A stretch of 64,000 bases of DNA from Burkholderiales bacterium (GCA_025358485.1 JANYJJ010000008.1:1-64000); one strand, 5' to 3'. Positions 28,829 through 39,020 are shown, numbered from the stretch's first letter. Notes: generated by a model from the sequence alone, not told the origin. Numbers and translations: made by a program.

Positions 28829-30052
28829 TTGGACGATGTGTTCAAGCAAATCGACCCACCAAAAATCAGTAGCCCGGTCACGCAAACAGCATTTGATGAT
28901 GAGGGCAGACTGAACTTGGGCATCGTGGACCCACCAGTCACCGAAACCCAGTCCCTCGAATTGACCGCTGACCCGCTGGTCGTGCAAGGCCGCTTCGTGC
29001 CCAACGCGCAGCATGACAGCGTGATGGCCGAGTTGAATGCCGAGTTCGACATCGACGCCGATGCGCCTGCGCCGCTGATGGATGACGGCTCCGATCCATC
29101 TGAGCGTGACCCCAATCTGATGCCTGTGGGCTGGGTCAATGACGTGGGGGCCAGCGCTGCAGCTTACGCACAACGCTTGGCCAGTCGGGTGGGCGGTGAG
29201 TTGGGCGATTTGTTCCAGCGCGCTGCACGCGCAGCAGGCGCGGTGTTGAGCTACGGCGACATTGCGCCGCTGGAAGCCGTCAAGGTCGACATTCGCAACT
29301 ACCTTGACGCCCGCTCCGCCGCGGGTGGGCTCAGTGAGGCTGAGATCATTCTGTTTGGCGTGCTGTACGCGGCCAATGAAACTTTGTTCCCCACCAACGC
29401 GGTGGACTTCGCAGGCACCATCGGCAAAGGCATCAAAGCGGCCGGGGCGTTGGTGGTGGCAGGGCGGGGTGCCGATGTGCTGGTCGCCACCACCCGGGCC
29501 GTCAACATCGAGCAAGCGGTGGCCCGTCAGGTGCAAGCGGTCGAACAGGCCGCCAAGGCGCGGGGCCTGGAAGTCATCCGCGAAGTACCTGGTGTCAAAG
29601 GCGCGTGGAACGACGGTTTGAACACCTCACTCAAGCCCGGCGCGGTCTATCTTCTGGACAATGGGCACGCCTACATGACCGATGCGCTGGGGCGGGTGTC
29701 AAAGGCGGAAGGTTTGCTGGACGTGACAAAGATGGACCGCAACGCCTATCAACAGCTGATGGCTGGGAAGGTCGGCGGTGAAGGTTACGAGGGCGGGCAT
29801 TTGATCGCCACGCTGTTTGGCGGTGCGGGCGAGAAGATCAACCTGATCCCTCAGTTGGCGGCGGTGAACAGAGGTGAGTTCAGGGTGCTTGAGAAAGAGT
29901 GGGCCGATGCGATTCGGGCGGGCAAGGAAGTGAAGGTGGAGGTGAGTCCGATTTACTTGGGGAGCAGCAAGGTGCCTGATACCGTTGTTGCTCGTTGGTG
30001 GGTAAACGGCGTCCCCGAGCAACGAATTTTTCCAAATAAACCTGGGGGCTGA
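28829..30052 (+). pseudogene. Orphan toxin C-terminal cassette (copy 4, nuclease tip)
   Basis: Nearly identical to parental toxin from FLDDVFKQI through GGHLIATLFGGAGEKINLIPQ; in-frame homology extends upstream to about 28755 (TFSRVFGSAIRAAGSPGDPTQAFASAF). Confidence 0.85.
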
Positions 30053-30053
30053 G

Positions 30054-30413
30054 ATGAATTTCGCAAAGCTAGACGATGCGACGACGGCAGTCATCACGGC
30101 CATCGTGAATGCGTTCGATTCGACCAAATGGAATCGCATTCGCCATGAAGCTCGATGGACTCCTTCTGGTGATGTTGGGGCAGATGACTATTGGATCGAA
30201 GTTCACTCAGGGCCAAGTACCAAAGTTTTGCCGGAAATTGGCCCGTCTTTGTTGGTGTCAAAAAGTTCAAAGCTGCACTGGCAACTCACCCAAGACCTGG
30301 GCCAACCCCGTTGGTACAAGATGATCGTCACCGTCGAGCGCAGTGGCAAGTTCACGGTCGACTTTGAATACAAAGACGACTATCAAGAAGGCGACATCAT
30401 CAAGCGCGGCTGA
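30054..30413 (+). CDS. Immunity protein, YezG/DUF600-like (pair 4)
   Basis: 119 aa; C-terminus HWQLTQDLGQPRWYKMIVTVERSGKFTVDFEYKDDYQEGDIIKRG nearly identical to pair 2; unique N-terminus. Confidence 0.8.
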   Translation: MNFAKLDDATTAVITAIVNAFDSTKWNRIRHEARWTPSGDVGADDYWIEVHSGPSTKVLPEIGPSLLVSKSSKLHWQLTQDLGQPRWYKMIVTVERSGKFTVDFEYKDDYQEGDIIKRG

Positions 30414-30486
30414 TTGCCAACGTGCATTGGTTGTGAGCCATCGACGCTGATTTAGAAACGCAGGAAACGCCGTCAGGGGCCCGGGA

Positions 30487-30621
30487 ATGCAAGCCGCCTT
30501 CTACGACGAAGGCCTATTGAAACAGGGCATCGTCAGCTCGAACGCATTGCCCCAGCAGCCTGCTGCCCACTTGGCCAATCACCCGCAGCGACAAGGCATG
30601 CTGCCTGCGAAGGTGGCTTGA
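30487..30621 (+). pseudogene. Degenerate remnant of a fifth pretoxin segment
   Basis: MQAAFYDEGLLKQGIVSSNALPQQPAAHLANHPQRQGMLPAKVA* aligns with copy 3 QTAFDDEGRLNLGIVDPNATAEQQAQQLAAQLQRQGMSPAQA. Confidence 0.65.
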
Positions 30622-30692
30622 AGCCACGTCTGACCAGCTCAGGCGTCGCCAGAGCGTGATGCCGATGCCAGCGCGGGACTTGCGCAAAGGCT

Positions 30693-31526
30693 CTACCGCA
30701 AGTCCGCAGCCCATGTTTCGATCAACGCCTTCCCGCCTTCAAAATGCATACCGTCCTCTTTGCCAAACGCCGCGCCCCAATACCAACCGTGGCGGTTGAA
30801 GATGGGCGCGATGAGGGTCAGGCCGTACTGCACTTTGCCGTCGCCGTAAGTGTCGAGTTCGCCGTTCAGGGTGAGGTCAATGGCGGTGCCGAAGGAGTGG
30901 TTGGAGATGGCGCTGCTCGAGCCGCGTTGCAGGCGGCAGCACAGCATGCCTGCGCTGCCCAGGGCGGTGTGAATGTCGGCATGCGCTGCGGCGATGTCGC
31001 GCATCACGGCTTTGAGGCTCAGCACGGCTGGCAGCAAACCGGTCACGCGGAAGGGGCCAACGGTGTCGAGCACCAAGTTGCGGCGCAGCTTGGGGTTGGT
31101 GGGCGTTTGGCACAGGCTGGAGTAGTTTTGAGCTGTCAATGGGTGCCCCAACTTTTGAAGCATGAAGGCGTTGCCGGGCGACACCAGTCCTTGGTTGATG
31201 ATGTTGGGAGCGGGCAAAGGCACAGGCCGCGTCACCGATCCAGCGGCGGTGTCGGTGGGCGCTGGCGCTTGTGTGGAGCTGCCGGTGAAGGCGGAACTGA
31301 GGTGCCGCCACGTGGTACCGCCGGGGTCAATCTTCCCGTCGGGCGTGCGCATGAAGGCGGCTTGAAACGCGACGATGGCCGCGATGGTGTTGGCATCACA
31401 AACGCCGGTGGCCGCGACCAAGTGCGTTTGACCACGTGCCAGCAAAACTTGTTGAACCAACAACACGTCGGGCGGGTGGTTCACGCCAGCGCGACCCACG
31501 GATGCTGAAATTTCTGCTGCGGGCAT
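30693..31526 (-). CDS. Peptidoglycan-binding + M15-family peptidase-like protein
   Basis: N-terminal PG-binding-like region (VNHPPDVLLVQQVLLARGQ...GVCDANTIAAIVAFQ) and SNHSFGTAIDLTLNGELDTYGDG...GMHFEGG (M15/VanY zinc-binding motifs). Confidence 0.8.
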   Translation of the reverse strand: MPAAEISASVGRAGVNHPPDVLLVQQVLLARGQTHLVAATGVCDANTIAAIVAFQAAFMRTPDGKIDPGGTTWRHLSSAFTGSSTQAPAPTDTAAGSVTRPVPLPAPNIINQGLVSPGNAFMLQKLGHPLTAQNYSSLCQTPTNPKLRRNLVLDTVGPFRVTGLLPAVLSLKAVMRDIAAAHADIHTALGSAGMLCCRLQRGSSSAISNHSFGTAIDLTLNGELDTYGDGKVQYGLTLIAPIFNRHGWYWGAAFGKEDGMHFEGGKALIETWAADLR

Positions 31527-31634
31527 GCTGATCTCCCGTGGTTTTTGAGGGCACTTGCACAAGGTCAAGCGTCGATTTGCGTCGCAATTTATTCCTTGCG
31601 TGCCAGCGCCGCCACCCCTAGAAGCGCTTGCCAC

Positions 31635-33059
31635 TCAAAACATGCCAACGCCCCAACCCCCGGCCAAAGCGCGGTACACGCCGACCAAACTGGTGGCTGC
31701 CTGAGTCTGTGCAGCGGCCAATCGGTCTTGTGCGGCCAGCAGCTCACGTTCGGCGTCGAGAACCGCAAAAAAGTCACTCACACCAGCTGCAAATCGCGCG
31801 CGGGCTATTTGTGCGGCGCGGCTCGCGGCTGTGGCGGCTGTGAACAAGTTGTCGGTCTGCAACTGACTTCGGCTGTAGGTGGCCAGTGCGCCTTCTGTGT
31901 CTTCCAAGGCTGTGAGAACCGCTTTGTCGAAGATTGCTTGAGCCGCTTCAATGCGCGCTGCGGCCGAACCCAGTTGCGCTTGTCGCTGGCCGTTGTCGAT
32001 CAAGGTCCACAACATGGACGCGCCGAGATTGAATACGAAAGCGCTGGGCTCAAACACATCGGCGAGGCGACCGGCGTTCAGGCCCATCGTGCCTGCCAAC
32101 GTGAGCTTGGGGAAGAGGGCGCTGCGTGCCACGCCCCACTGCGCTTGGGTGGCCAAAAGCTGCTGTTCGGCAGCGGCCACATCGGGGCGGCGTTGCAGCA
32201 GATTCTGCGGGTTGCCGATTTGCGCCAGGGCGGTGGCCGGCAAGGCGGGCAAGGGTTTGGATTCTGTCAGGCCCGGCGGCAAAGCTTGCGGCGCCACGCC
32301 GGTGAGCGTGGCCAAGCGCAGCAGCGTGCGCACTTTGACGGCATCAAGCGCAGGTAGCGCAGCGGCGGTGGCGGCCACCAGGGCATGGGCGCGTTCGGTG
32401 TCCAGCGCGGTGCCGCGCCCAACGCTCAAGCGCGCATCAACAATCTTCAACGCCGCCGTTTGGGTTTGCAAAGCGGCTGAGGCCACACGAAGCTGTTCTT
32501 GCGCTCCGCGCAGCTCAAAATAAGTGCGCGCCACTTCGGCCGCCACGCTGACTTGCACGGCCCGCTGCTCCGCTTGGCTGGACAGCACCAAAGCCCGCGC
32601 GGCGCGTTGTTCGTTGCTGACACGGCCGAACAAATCCGGCTCCCAAGACCCTTGCAAACCGGTGTTCAAGTTGTTGGCGCCAGTGCTGGTACCGCTTCCG
32701 TCACCGGTGCGGCTGCGTGAAATGCCCGCGCCGACGCCTAGCGTGGGGCGGCCCAAGCCGTCGGTGCCGCCCGCCAGTGCGCGCGCTTCATTCACACGTG
32801 CCACCGCAACACGCAGGTCGGTGTTTTGCTTCAGGGCCAGGTCAACCGAACTGTTCAAAGCGCTGTCGTTGAAGAGCTGCCAGAACTGCGCGATCGGCTC
32901 AGGGGTGCTGCTGGGGCCGTTCACAAATTGACCAGCCGCTGACTTCGAAACCGCCACCGACGGTGGCGCGGCAGGCCCCCAAACAGCGCATGCTGACAAC
33001 ATCAAGCCAGCGGCGGCGCTGGCGGCGACGGCCGCGGCGGTGCGAATCGAATTTTTCAT
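31635..33059 (-). CDS. RND efflux outer-membrane lipoprotein (NodT/OprM family)
   Basis: Lipoprotein signal LMLSACAVWGPAAPP; FNDSALNSSVDLALKQNTDLRVAVARVNEARAL; LLQRRPDVAAAEQQLLATQAQWGVARSALFPKLTL. Confidence 0.93.
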   Translation of the reverse strand: MKNSIRTAAAVAASAAAGLMLSACAVWGPAAPPSVAVSKSAAGQFVNGPSSTPEPIAQFWQLFNDSALNSSVDLALKQNTDLRVAVARVNEARALAGGTDGLGRPTLGVGAGISRSRTGDGSGTSTGANNLNTGLQGSWEPDLFGRVSNEQRAARALVLSSQAEQRAVQVSVAAEVARTYFELRGAQEQLRVASAALQTQTAALKIVDARLSVGRGTALDTERAHALVAATAAALPALDAVKVRTLLRLATLTGVAPQALPPGLTESKPLPALPATALAQIGNPQNLLQRRPDVAAAEQQLLATQAQWGVARSALFPKLTLAGTMGLNAGRLADVFEPSAFVFNLGASMLWTLIDNGQRQAQLGSAAARIEAAQAIFDKAVLTALEDTEGALATYSRSQLQTDNLFTAATAASRAAQIARARFAAGVSDFFAVLDAERELLAAQDRLAAAQTQAATSLVGVYRALAGGWGVGMF

Positions 33060-36000
33060 TTCGATGCCTCCTGACCCAACGCCGCATCAGTGGGCGGATG
33101 AGCCGATGCGTCCACCTGCGCGCGAACTTGCGCAGCATGCGCGCGACGTTTTTCTGTGCCCTTGCGCAGCAGGGCATAAAAAACCGGCGTCAAAAAGATG
33201 CCAAACAAGGTGACGCCCAACATGCCGCTGAACACGGCAATGCCCATGGCACGGCGCATTTCACTGCCCGCGCCGCCGCCCACGATCAGCGGCACCACGC
33301 CGGCGCAAAACGCAATGCTGGTCATCAAAATGGGGCGCAGGCGCAAACGGCAGGCTTCAATCACGGCGTCACTCACGGTGCGGCCTTGCGACTCCAACTC
33401 TTTCGCAAACTCGACGATCAAAATGGCGTTTTTGCAGGCCAAGCCCACCAACACCACCAGCGCAACTTGGGTGAAGATATTCAAGTCTCCAGGCTGCATG
33501 AAGGGCGGCAAGCTGGACATCCACACCCCAAACAGCGCCGACAAGACGCCCATGGGCACGATCATGATGATGGCCAGCGGCAGCGTCCAGCTTTCATACT
33601 GCGCCGCCAACACCAGCACCACCAACACCACGCTCAAGGCCAGTACCGCAGCCAAGGTGGGCACCTTGAGGTGGGTGCCAGGAATGCCGACGTCGCGGGT
33701 CAGGCGGTCTTGGTAGCTCAGGTCAGTCCACTCGTAAGCCATGCCGCGCGGCAGCCGTTTGAGCAGCGCTTCGATCTCACCTTCGGCTTGGCCACTGGAA
33801 AAACCGGGCGCGGCCGCACCGTTGATGTCGGCTGACGGGAAACCGTTGTAGCGCGTGACGCGCGTGGGGCCGAAGGTGGGGTCGACTTGCATCAAGGCCG
33901 ACAAAGGCACCATCTCGCCCTTGTTGTTGCGGGCCTTCAATTGCGTGATGGCCTGTGCGTCGGCGCGAAACGGCGCATCTGCTTGCACGATGACTTGATA
34001 GGTTTTGCCAAACTGCGTGAAGTCATTGACGTACAAAGACCCCAGGTTAATTTGCAAGGTGTTGTAGATGTCGCCCAAACCCACGCCCATTTGTTTGGCA
34101 CGGGTGCGGTCCACATTGGCTTGCAGTTGCGGCACATTGATGTCGTAGGTTGAAAACGGCGTGCCTATAGTGGACTTGGGGTTGCCGTAAACCTGGCCCA
34201 GCGTCCCCCACACCGCGCCGAACAATGCTTGTTCGCCCTGGCCGCTGCGGTCTTGCACTTGAACCTTGAAGCCGCCTGCCGCGCCCAAACCATCTACCGC
34301 AGGGGGCGGCACCACAAACATGCGTGCGCCTTGAATTTGTTGGATGGCTGCGTTAACTTGACCGAGGATGGCGAATTTGCTTTTGTCGGGCGATGTGCGT
34401 TTGTCAAATGATTCCAAGCCAAAGAAGACGATGCCCTCGTTGGGGGCCGCCGAGAAGCCAGCAATGCTCAGGCCGGGAAAGGCCACTGAATCGACAATGC
34501 CCGGCACCTTGAGCGCGATGGCGCTCATCTCGCGGATGACGGCTTCGGTGCGGTCCAGCGATGCCCCCGCAGGCAACTGTGCAATACCGACCAAATACTG
34601 TTTGTCCGGCGCGGGCACAAAGCCACTGGGCGTGCGCGCAAACAAAAACAGCGTGGCTGCGAGCAATGCCGCGTAGACCAACAAAGCGATCGACTTGCGC
34701 TGCAACACGCCGCCCACACCGCGCCCGTAAGCGTTGCTGCCGCGCTTGAAAACGCGGTTGAACCAGGCAAAAAATCGACCCAAAACGGCGTCCATCATGC
34801 GCGTGACTTTGTCTTTCGGTGCGTCATGAGGCCGCAACAAAATGGCCGCCAATGCAGGCGACAAGGTCAAAGAGTTGAATGCTGAAATGACAGTCGAAAT
34901 GGCGATGGTCACCGCGAACTGTTTGTAAAACTGGCCCGACAAACCGGGCACAAATGCCAGCGGTACAAACACCGCGCACAACACCAAGGCAATGGCAACG
35001 ATGGGCCCTGACACTTCGCGCATGGCTTGCACAGTGGCGTCGTGTGGCGTCAGGCCGCGTTCGATGTTGCGTTCTACGTTTTCCACCACCACGATGGCAT
35101 CGTCCACCACGATGCCTATGGCCAGCACCAAACCAAACAATGTCAGTGTGTTGATCGAAAAACCCAAAGCCAGCAGCGCCGCAAACGTGCCCACGATGGA
35201 CACCGGCACCGCCAACAGTGGGATCACTGACGCGCGCCATGTCTGCAAAAACACGATCACCACCAGCACCACCAGCAGCACCGCCTCAATCAGCGTGGCC
35301 ACCACCTTTTCGATGCTGGTTTGCACAAAGCGCGTCGGGTCGTAAACGATGGCGTAGTCGACCCCGGGAGGGAAATTGGGTTTCAGCCTGTCCATGCTGG
35401 CGCGAACGCTGTTCGACAACGCCAACGCGTTGCTGCCGGGGGCCTGGAACACTGCAATCGCGGCGGCTTCTTTGTTGTTTAACAAGCTGCGCAGCGAATA
35501 GGTGTTGGCGCTGAGCTCAACACGGCCAATGTCCTTCACCCGCACCAGCGCGCCAGTGGCAGTGTCGGCACGAACGATGATGTCAGCGAACTGGTCTTGC
35601 GTTACCAGGCGGCCTTGGGTGTTGATGGCCAACTCAAATTCAACGCCTTTGGCGGCAGGCGCAGCGCCCACCACGCCCGCCGCGACCTGCGCGTTTTGCT
35701 CGCGAACGGCACCCACCACATCACCGGCGGTGAGGTTGCGCGCCGCCAACTTGCCGGGGTCCAGCCAGATGCGCATGGCGTAGTCACCGCCTCCAAACAT
35801 CAACACACTGCCCATGCCAGGCAGCCGCAACAAGTCGTCGCGCACGTTGAGCTGGCCGTAGTTGCGCAAATACAGCGCATCGCGGCTGTTGTCAGGGCTA
35901 ACCAAGTGCACCACCATGGTCAGGTTAGACGCTTGCTTTTCGGTGGTCACACCGATTTGGCGCACGATCTCGGGCAAACGAGGCAAGGCGCGGTTGACGC

Positions 36001-36334
36001 GGTTTTGCACCCCCGTTTCAGCCGCTTCGGGGTTGGTGCCAATCTTGAACGTGACCGTCAGCGACATGCCGCCGTCGGCGGTGGCTTGACTGGCGAAATA
36101 AAGCAGGTTCTCGATGCCGCTGATTTGCTCTTCCAGCGGCGTGGCCACGGTCTCGGAAATAACACGCGGATTGGCCCCCGGAAACTGCGCGCGCACCACA
36201 ATTTGAGGCGGTGCCACTTCAGGGTATTCCGAGACCGGCAGCCTGAAGATTGACATCGCACCGATCATGAAAATGAAGATCGACAACACCGCCGCGAAGC
36301 GCGGTCGGTCGATAAAAAAGCGTGAAATGTCCAT
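33056..36334 (-). CDS. RND multidrug efflux permease (HAE1/AcrB family)
   Basis: 1092 aa; MDISRFFIDRPRFAAVLSIFIFMIGAMSIFRLPVSEYPEVAPPQIVVRAQFPGANPRVI; GIVVDDAIVVVENVER. Confidence 0.96.
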   Translation of the reverse strand: MDISRFFIDRPRFAAVLSIFIFMIGAMSIFRLPVSEYPEVAPPQIVVRAQFPGANPRVISETVATPLEEQISGIENLLYFASQATADGGMSLTVTFKIGTNPEAAETGVQNRVNRALPRLPEIVRQIGVTTEKQASNLTMVVHLVSPDNSRDALYLRNYGQLNVRDDLLRLPGMGSVLMFGGGDYAMRIWLDPGKLAARNLTAGDVVGAVREQNAQVAAGVVGAAPAAKGVEFELAINTQGRLVTQDQFADIIVRADTATGALVRVKDIGRVELSANTYSLRSLLNNKEAAAIAVFQAPGSNALALSNSVRASMDRLKPNFPPGVDYAIVYDPTRFVQTSIEKVVATLIEAVLLVVLVVIVFLQTWRASVIPLLAVPVSIVGTFAALLALGFSINTLTLFGLVLAIGIVVDDAIVVVENVERNIERGLTPHDATVQAMREVSGPIVAIALVLCAVFVPLAFVPGLSGQFYKQFAVTIAISTVISAFNSLTLSPALAAILLRPHDAPKDKVTRMMDAVLGRFFAWFNRVFKRGSNAYGRGVGGVLQRKSIALLVYAALLAATLFLFARTPSGFVPAPDKQYLVGIAQLPAGASLDRTEAVIREMSAIALKVPGIVDSVAFPGLSIAGFSAAPNEGIVFFGLESFDKRTSPDKSKFAILGQVNAAIQQIQGARMFVVPPPAVDGLGAAGGFKVQVQDRSGQGEQALFGAVWGTLGQVYGNPKSTIGTPFSTYDINVPQLQANVDRTRAKQMGVGLGDIYNTLQINLGSLYVNDFTQFGKTYQVIVQADAPFRADAQAITQLKARNNKGEMVPLSALMQVDPTFGPTRVTRYNGFPSADINGAAAPGFSSGQAEGEIEALLKRLPRGMAYEWTDLSYQDRLTRDVGIPGTHLKVPTLAAVLALSVVLVVLVLAAQYESWTLPLAIIMIVPMGVLSALFGVWMSSLPPFMQPGDLNIFTQVALVVLVGLACKNAILIVEFAKELESQGRTVSDAVIEACRLRLRPILMTSIAFCAGVVPLIVGGGAGSEMRRAMGIAVFSGMLGVTLFGIFLTPVFYALLRKGTEKRRAHAAQVRAQVDASAHPPTDAALGQEASK

Positions 36335-36343
36335 GGTGGTGCT

Positions 36344-37633
36344 TCAGCTTTTCTTCGGTGCCGATGCGTTGGGCGCTGACGCAGGAGGGTCTGCGGGCGC
36401 AGTGCCGGGTGGCGCAGCAGCAGCCGCAGCAGCAGGCTGGATCGGCATGCCCTGCGCGTCCACCTTCAGCACCTGCGGCGTGACGGGCGCGCCCGGAAAC
36501 GCGCGCTGCAAACCGTCCACGATGATGAGTTCACCCGCCTTCACGCCCGTGACCACGCGCATGCCGCCCAGCAAAGAACCCAATTTCACTTCACGCGGTG
36601 CCACGATGTTGTTGGCCCCCACCACCATCACCACCTTGCGGGTTTGATCGGTGTTGATGGCGCGTTCGGGAACCACGGTGGCGGGTGTAGCGTCGGCCGC
36701 CAACAAACGCACCCGGGCCGACAAGCCCGGCGTGAAACGCTGCTGTGCGTTGTTGAAAACTGCGCGCACGCGGATGCTGCCGGTGGCCGGGTTCACGCGG
36801 TTGTCGATGAAGTCAACGGTGCCCTGGTGCGGCATGTTTTGGGCCAGGTTTTCCTCATCGGCCAAGCCCATCAACACCACCGGTGCTGCGCCCCCCGCGC
36901 GCTGCTGCGCGGCCAACCTCAAAAAAGTCGATTCATTGGCATCGAAGTAGGCATGAACCTTGTCGGTGGACACCAAAGTGCTGAGCACCGGTTCACCCAC
37001 CGCCACCAAGTTGCCGACGGTCAAATTGCTGCGCGACATGCGACCGCTGATGGGTGCCAGAACGCGCGTGAAGCTCAAATTCAGCTCTGCAGTTTTCACG
37101 GCCGCTTGATTGGCCGCCAAGTTGGACTGTGCGTTGCGCTGCGCCGCGCGCAGTTGGTCAATTTCCTGCACCGACACGGCTTGCAGAGGCAGCAACTTTT
37201 CGGCTCTGGCGAGCTCACTGGCGGTCAGTTCAAGTTGAGTCCGCGTGCCATTCAACTGAGCTTGCACGCGTGACACTTCAGCCAAAAAAGGGCGTGGGTC
37301 TATCGTGAACAGCAAGGCCCCTTTGGCAACGCGTTGGCCTTCAACAAAATGAATTTGGTTCAGCGTGCCCGCCACGCGCGAGCGCAGCTCGACCGAGCTG
37401 ACCGCTTCCAAACGTGCCGAGAAATCATCAAAGGCTTGCACATTGCGCAGCGTGACCGGTGCCACCGAAACGGGTGGCGGCCCGCCTGGTGCACGCGGCC
37501 CGCCGACCGACGGAGTCGGGCTGCATCCCGTCATCTGAGCGGACAACGCCATCACAAGTGCAGCCGCCAAAACGCTCAAAAAACCGCTTTGAGTCAGGCG
37601 GGTTGAGGCAGGTCGAGCAAGTCGGTGGTTCAT
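36344..37633 (-). CDS. RND efflux periplasmic adaptor
   Basis: VSSVELRSRVAGTLNQIHFVEGQRVAKGALLFTIDPRPF, RVLAPISGRMSRSNLTVGNLV; first gene of RND operon. Confidence 0.94.
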   Translation of the reverse strand: MNHRLARPASTRLTQSGFLSVLAAALVMALSAQMTGCSPTPSVGGPRAPGGPPPVSVAPVTLRNVQAFDDFSARLEAVSSVELRSRVAGTLNQIHFVEGQRVAKGALLFTIDPRPFLAEVSRVQAQLNGTRTQLELTASELARAEKLLPLQAVSVQEIDQLRAAQRNAQSNLAANQAAVKTAELNLSFTRVLAPISGRMSRSNLTVGNLVAVGEPVLSTLVSTDKVHAYFDANESTFLRLAAQQRAGGAAPVVLMGLADEENLAQNMPHQGTVDFIDNRVNPATGSIRVRAVFNNAQQRFTPGLSARVRLLAADATPATVVPERAINTDQTRKVVMVVGANNIVAPREVKLGSLLGGMRVVTGVKAGELIIVDGLQRAFPGAPVTPQVLKVDAQGMPIQPAAAAAAAPPGTAPADPPASAPNASAPKKS

Positions 37634-37765
37634 GGCCAATCCTTCGAACAAATCAAATGGCAGCATACGTTGGAGCAATTCACAGCCTTGCGGTCAAGCA
37701 AAGTTTGGGCCGTCGCGGCGTTGACGTTGCCGATGAAACTCCGGTCACCGCAATCCGCGTTCCAA

Positions 37766-38764
37766 CTAGAAAACCGCGTGCTCGCCCCGCTCCGCTTGCG
37801 CTGTGCCGCGCACCAACTCTGCGTAGTAATCGAACAGCGTTTGGGTGCCGGTAGATGGGGTTGCGGCGGCGTCGTAGATGCCGGTTTGTGGATTCAGAAC
37901 CAACATCGATTCCGTGGCGTAGTAGCGACCAATTCGCGCAAGTTCCGCTTTGGCAGCCAGCGGCGGTACCACTTGCCCCAATACGCCCAGCACTTTGATG
38001 ATCACGTCAAGCAGCTTCACCGGCACGTGCTTGAAGCGGGCGGGGCGGCCGAGCAATTTGAACAAGTGTTCGCCTTGCTGCAAAGGCGTAATGGCGTCGC
38101 CGGGGCCTCCGATGGGCAGCACGCGGTTGTGCAGATCCTCGTTTTCCAAACACTGAGCCAAGTAGGCGCCCAAATCAGCATCGCTGATGGGCTTGCAGGC
38201 GGTCAGTTGGCCGTTGCCGAAAACCAAAAATGGCTTGCCTTTTTTGACCCGCTCCACTTGGCCTGACAGCGATTTGAAGAAGGCGGTGGGGCGAACGATG
38301 GAATACGTCACGCCGCTGGCCATCAGCTTCTGCTCGAACGCCAACTTGGCCTGTTGGAACGCGAGAACAGGCTTTTGCACGCAGATGGCCGACAGCAGCA
38401 CGACATGTTGGACGCCTGCGTTCTGGGCAGCTGCCAAAGCCAGTAGATGCGCTTGGTGGTCGATGGCCCACGCGTCTTTGGGTGCGCCAGTGCGCGAAGC
38501 CAAACACGACACCAAACTGTCAAAACGCTCACCTCGAAATCCGTCTCGTGCCAGCGAAGCGGCATCTGTCACGTTGCCTTCACGCACTTCGCAGCCTGCG
38601 GCACGCAAGCCCGCGTTGGCCGAGGCGGCACCGCGCACCAAACACACTACTTTGTGACCACGCGCCACCAGCGCGTCCACCGCGGCGCGGCCGATGGTGC
38701 CGCTGGCACCCAAAACAAACACCGCCTGCGGTGCCAATAAATCTGCGGACAAAGGTGTCATCAA
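37766..38764 (-). CDS. bciA: Divinyl (proto)chlorophyllide a 8-vinyl-reductase (BciA-like, NAD(P)-binding)
   Basis: VFVLGASGTIGRAAVDALVARGHKVVCLVR; VRPTAFFKSLSGQVERVKKGKPFLVFGNGQLTACKPISDADLGAYLAQCL; C-terminal YDAAATPSTGTQTLFDYYAELVRG. Confidence 0.8.
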   Translation of the reverse strand: MMTPLSADLLAPQAVFVLGASGTIGRAAVDALVARGHKVVCLVRGAASANAGLRAAGCEVREGNVTDAASLARDGFRGERFDSLVSCLASRTGAPKDAWAIDHQAHLLALAAAQNAGVQHVVLLSAICVQKPVLAFQQAKLAFEQKLMASGVTYSIVRPTAFFKSLSGQVERVKKGKPFLVFGNGQLTACKPISDADLGAYLAQCLENEDLHNRVLPIGGPGDAITPLQQGEHLFKLLGRPARFKHVPVKLLDVIIKVLGVLGQVVPPLAAKAELARIGRYYATESMLVLNPQTGIYDAAATPSTGTQTLFDYYAELVRGTAQAERGEHAVF

Positions 38765-39020
38765 AGCTCAAGTTTGGGGGTCGAAATGTCGTCATGGGGC
38801 GCGTTTAAAGACAGCGTCACACTGATTTGCGTTGACCAAAGCGCACACGACGCGCAACGCTCAACTTTATGCCGACGATGCCGACAACCTCGACAAGTGC
38901 GAGGTTTGATCGATAGACCTACTCGCGCTGATGAGGCCTGTTCGGATGGGCTTTGTTTTGCACATGTATTTTTTTTTCACAGGCTGCTGCGTTGACAGCA
39001 GCGACACATCCACCGTCAGT

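Noticed and set aside
31545-32357. 270-aa plus-strand ORF over the OprM-like gene
   Set aside because: Shadow ORF; minus strand encodes a clear NodT/OprM lipoprotein.
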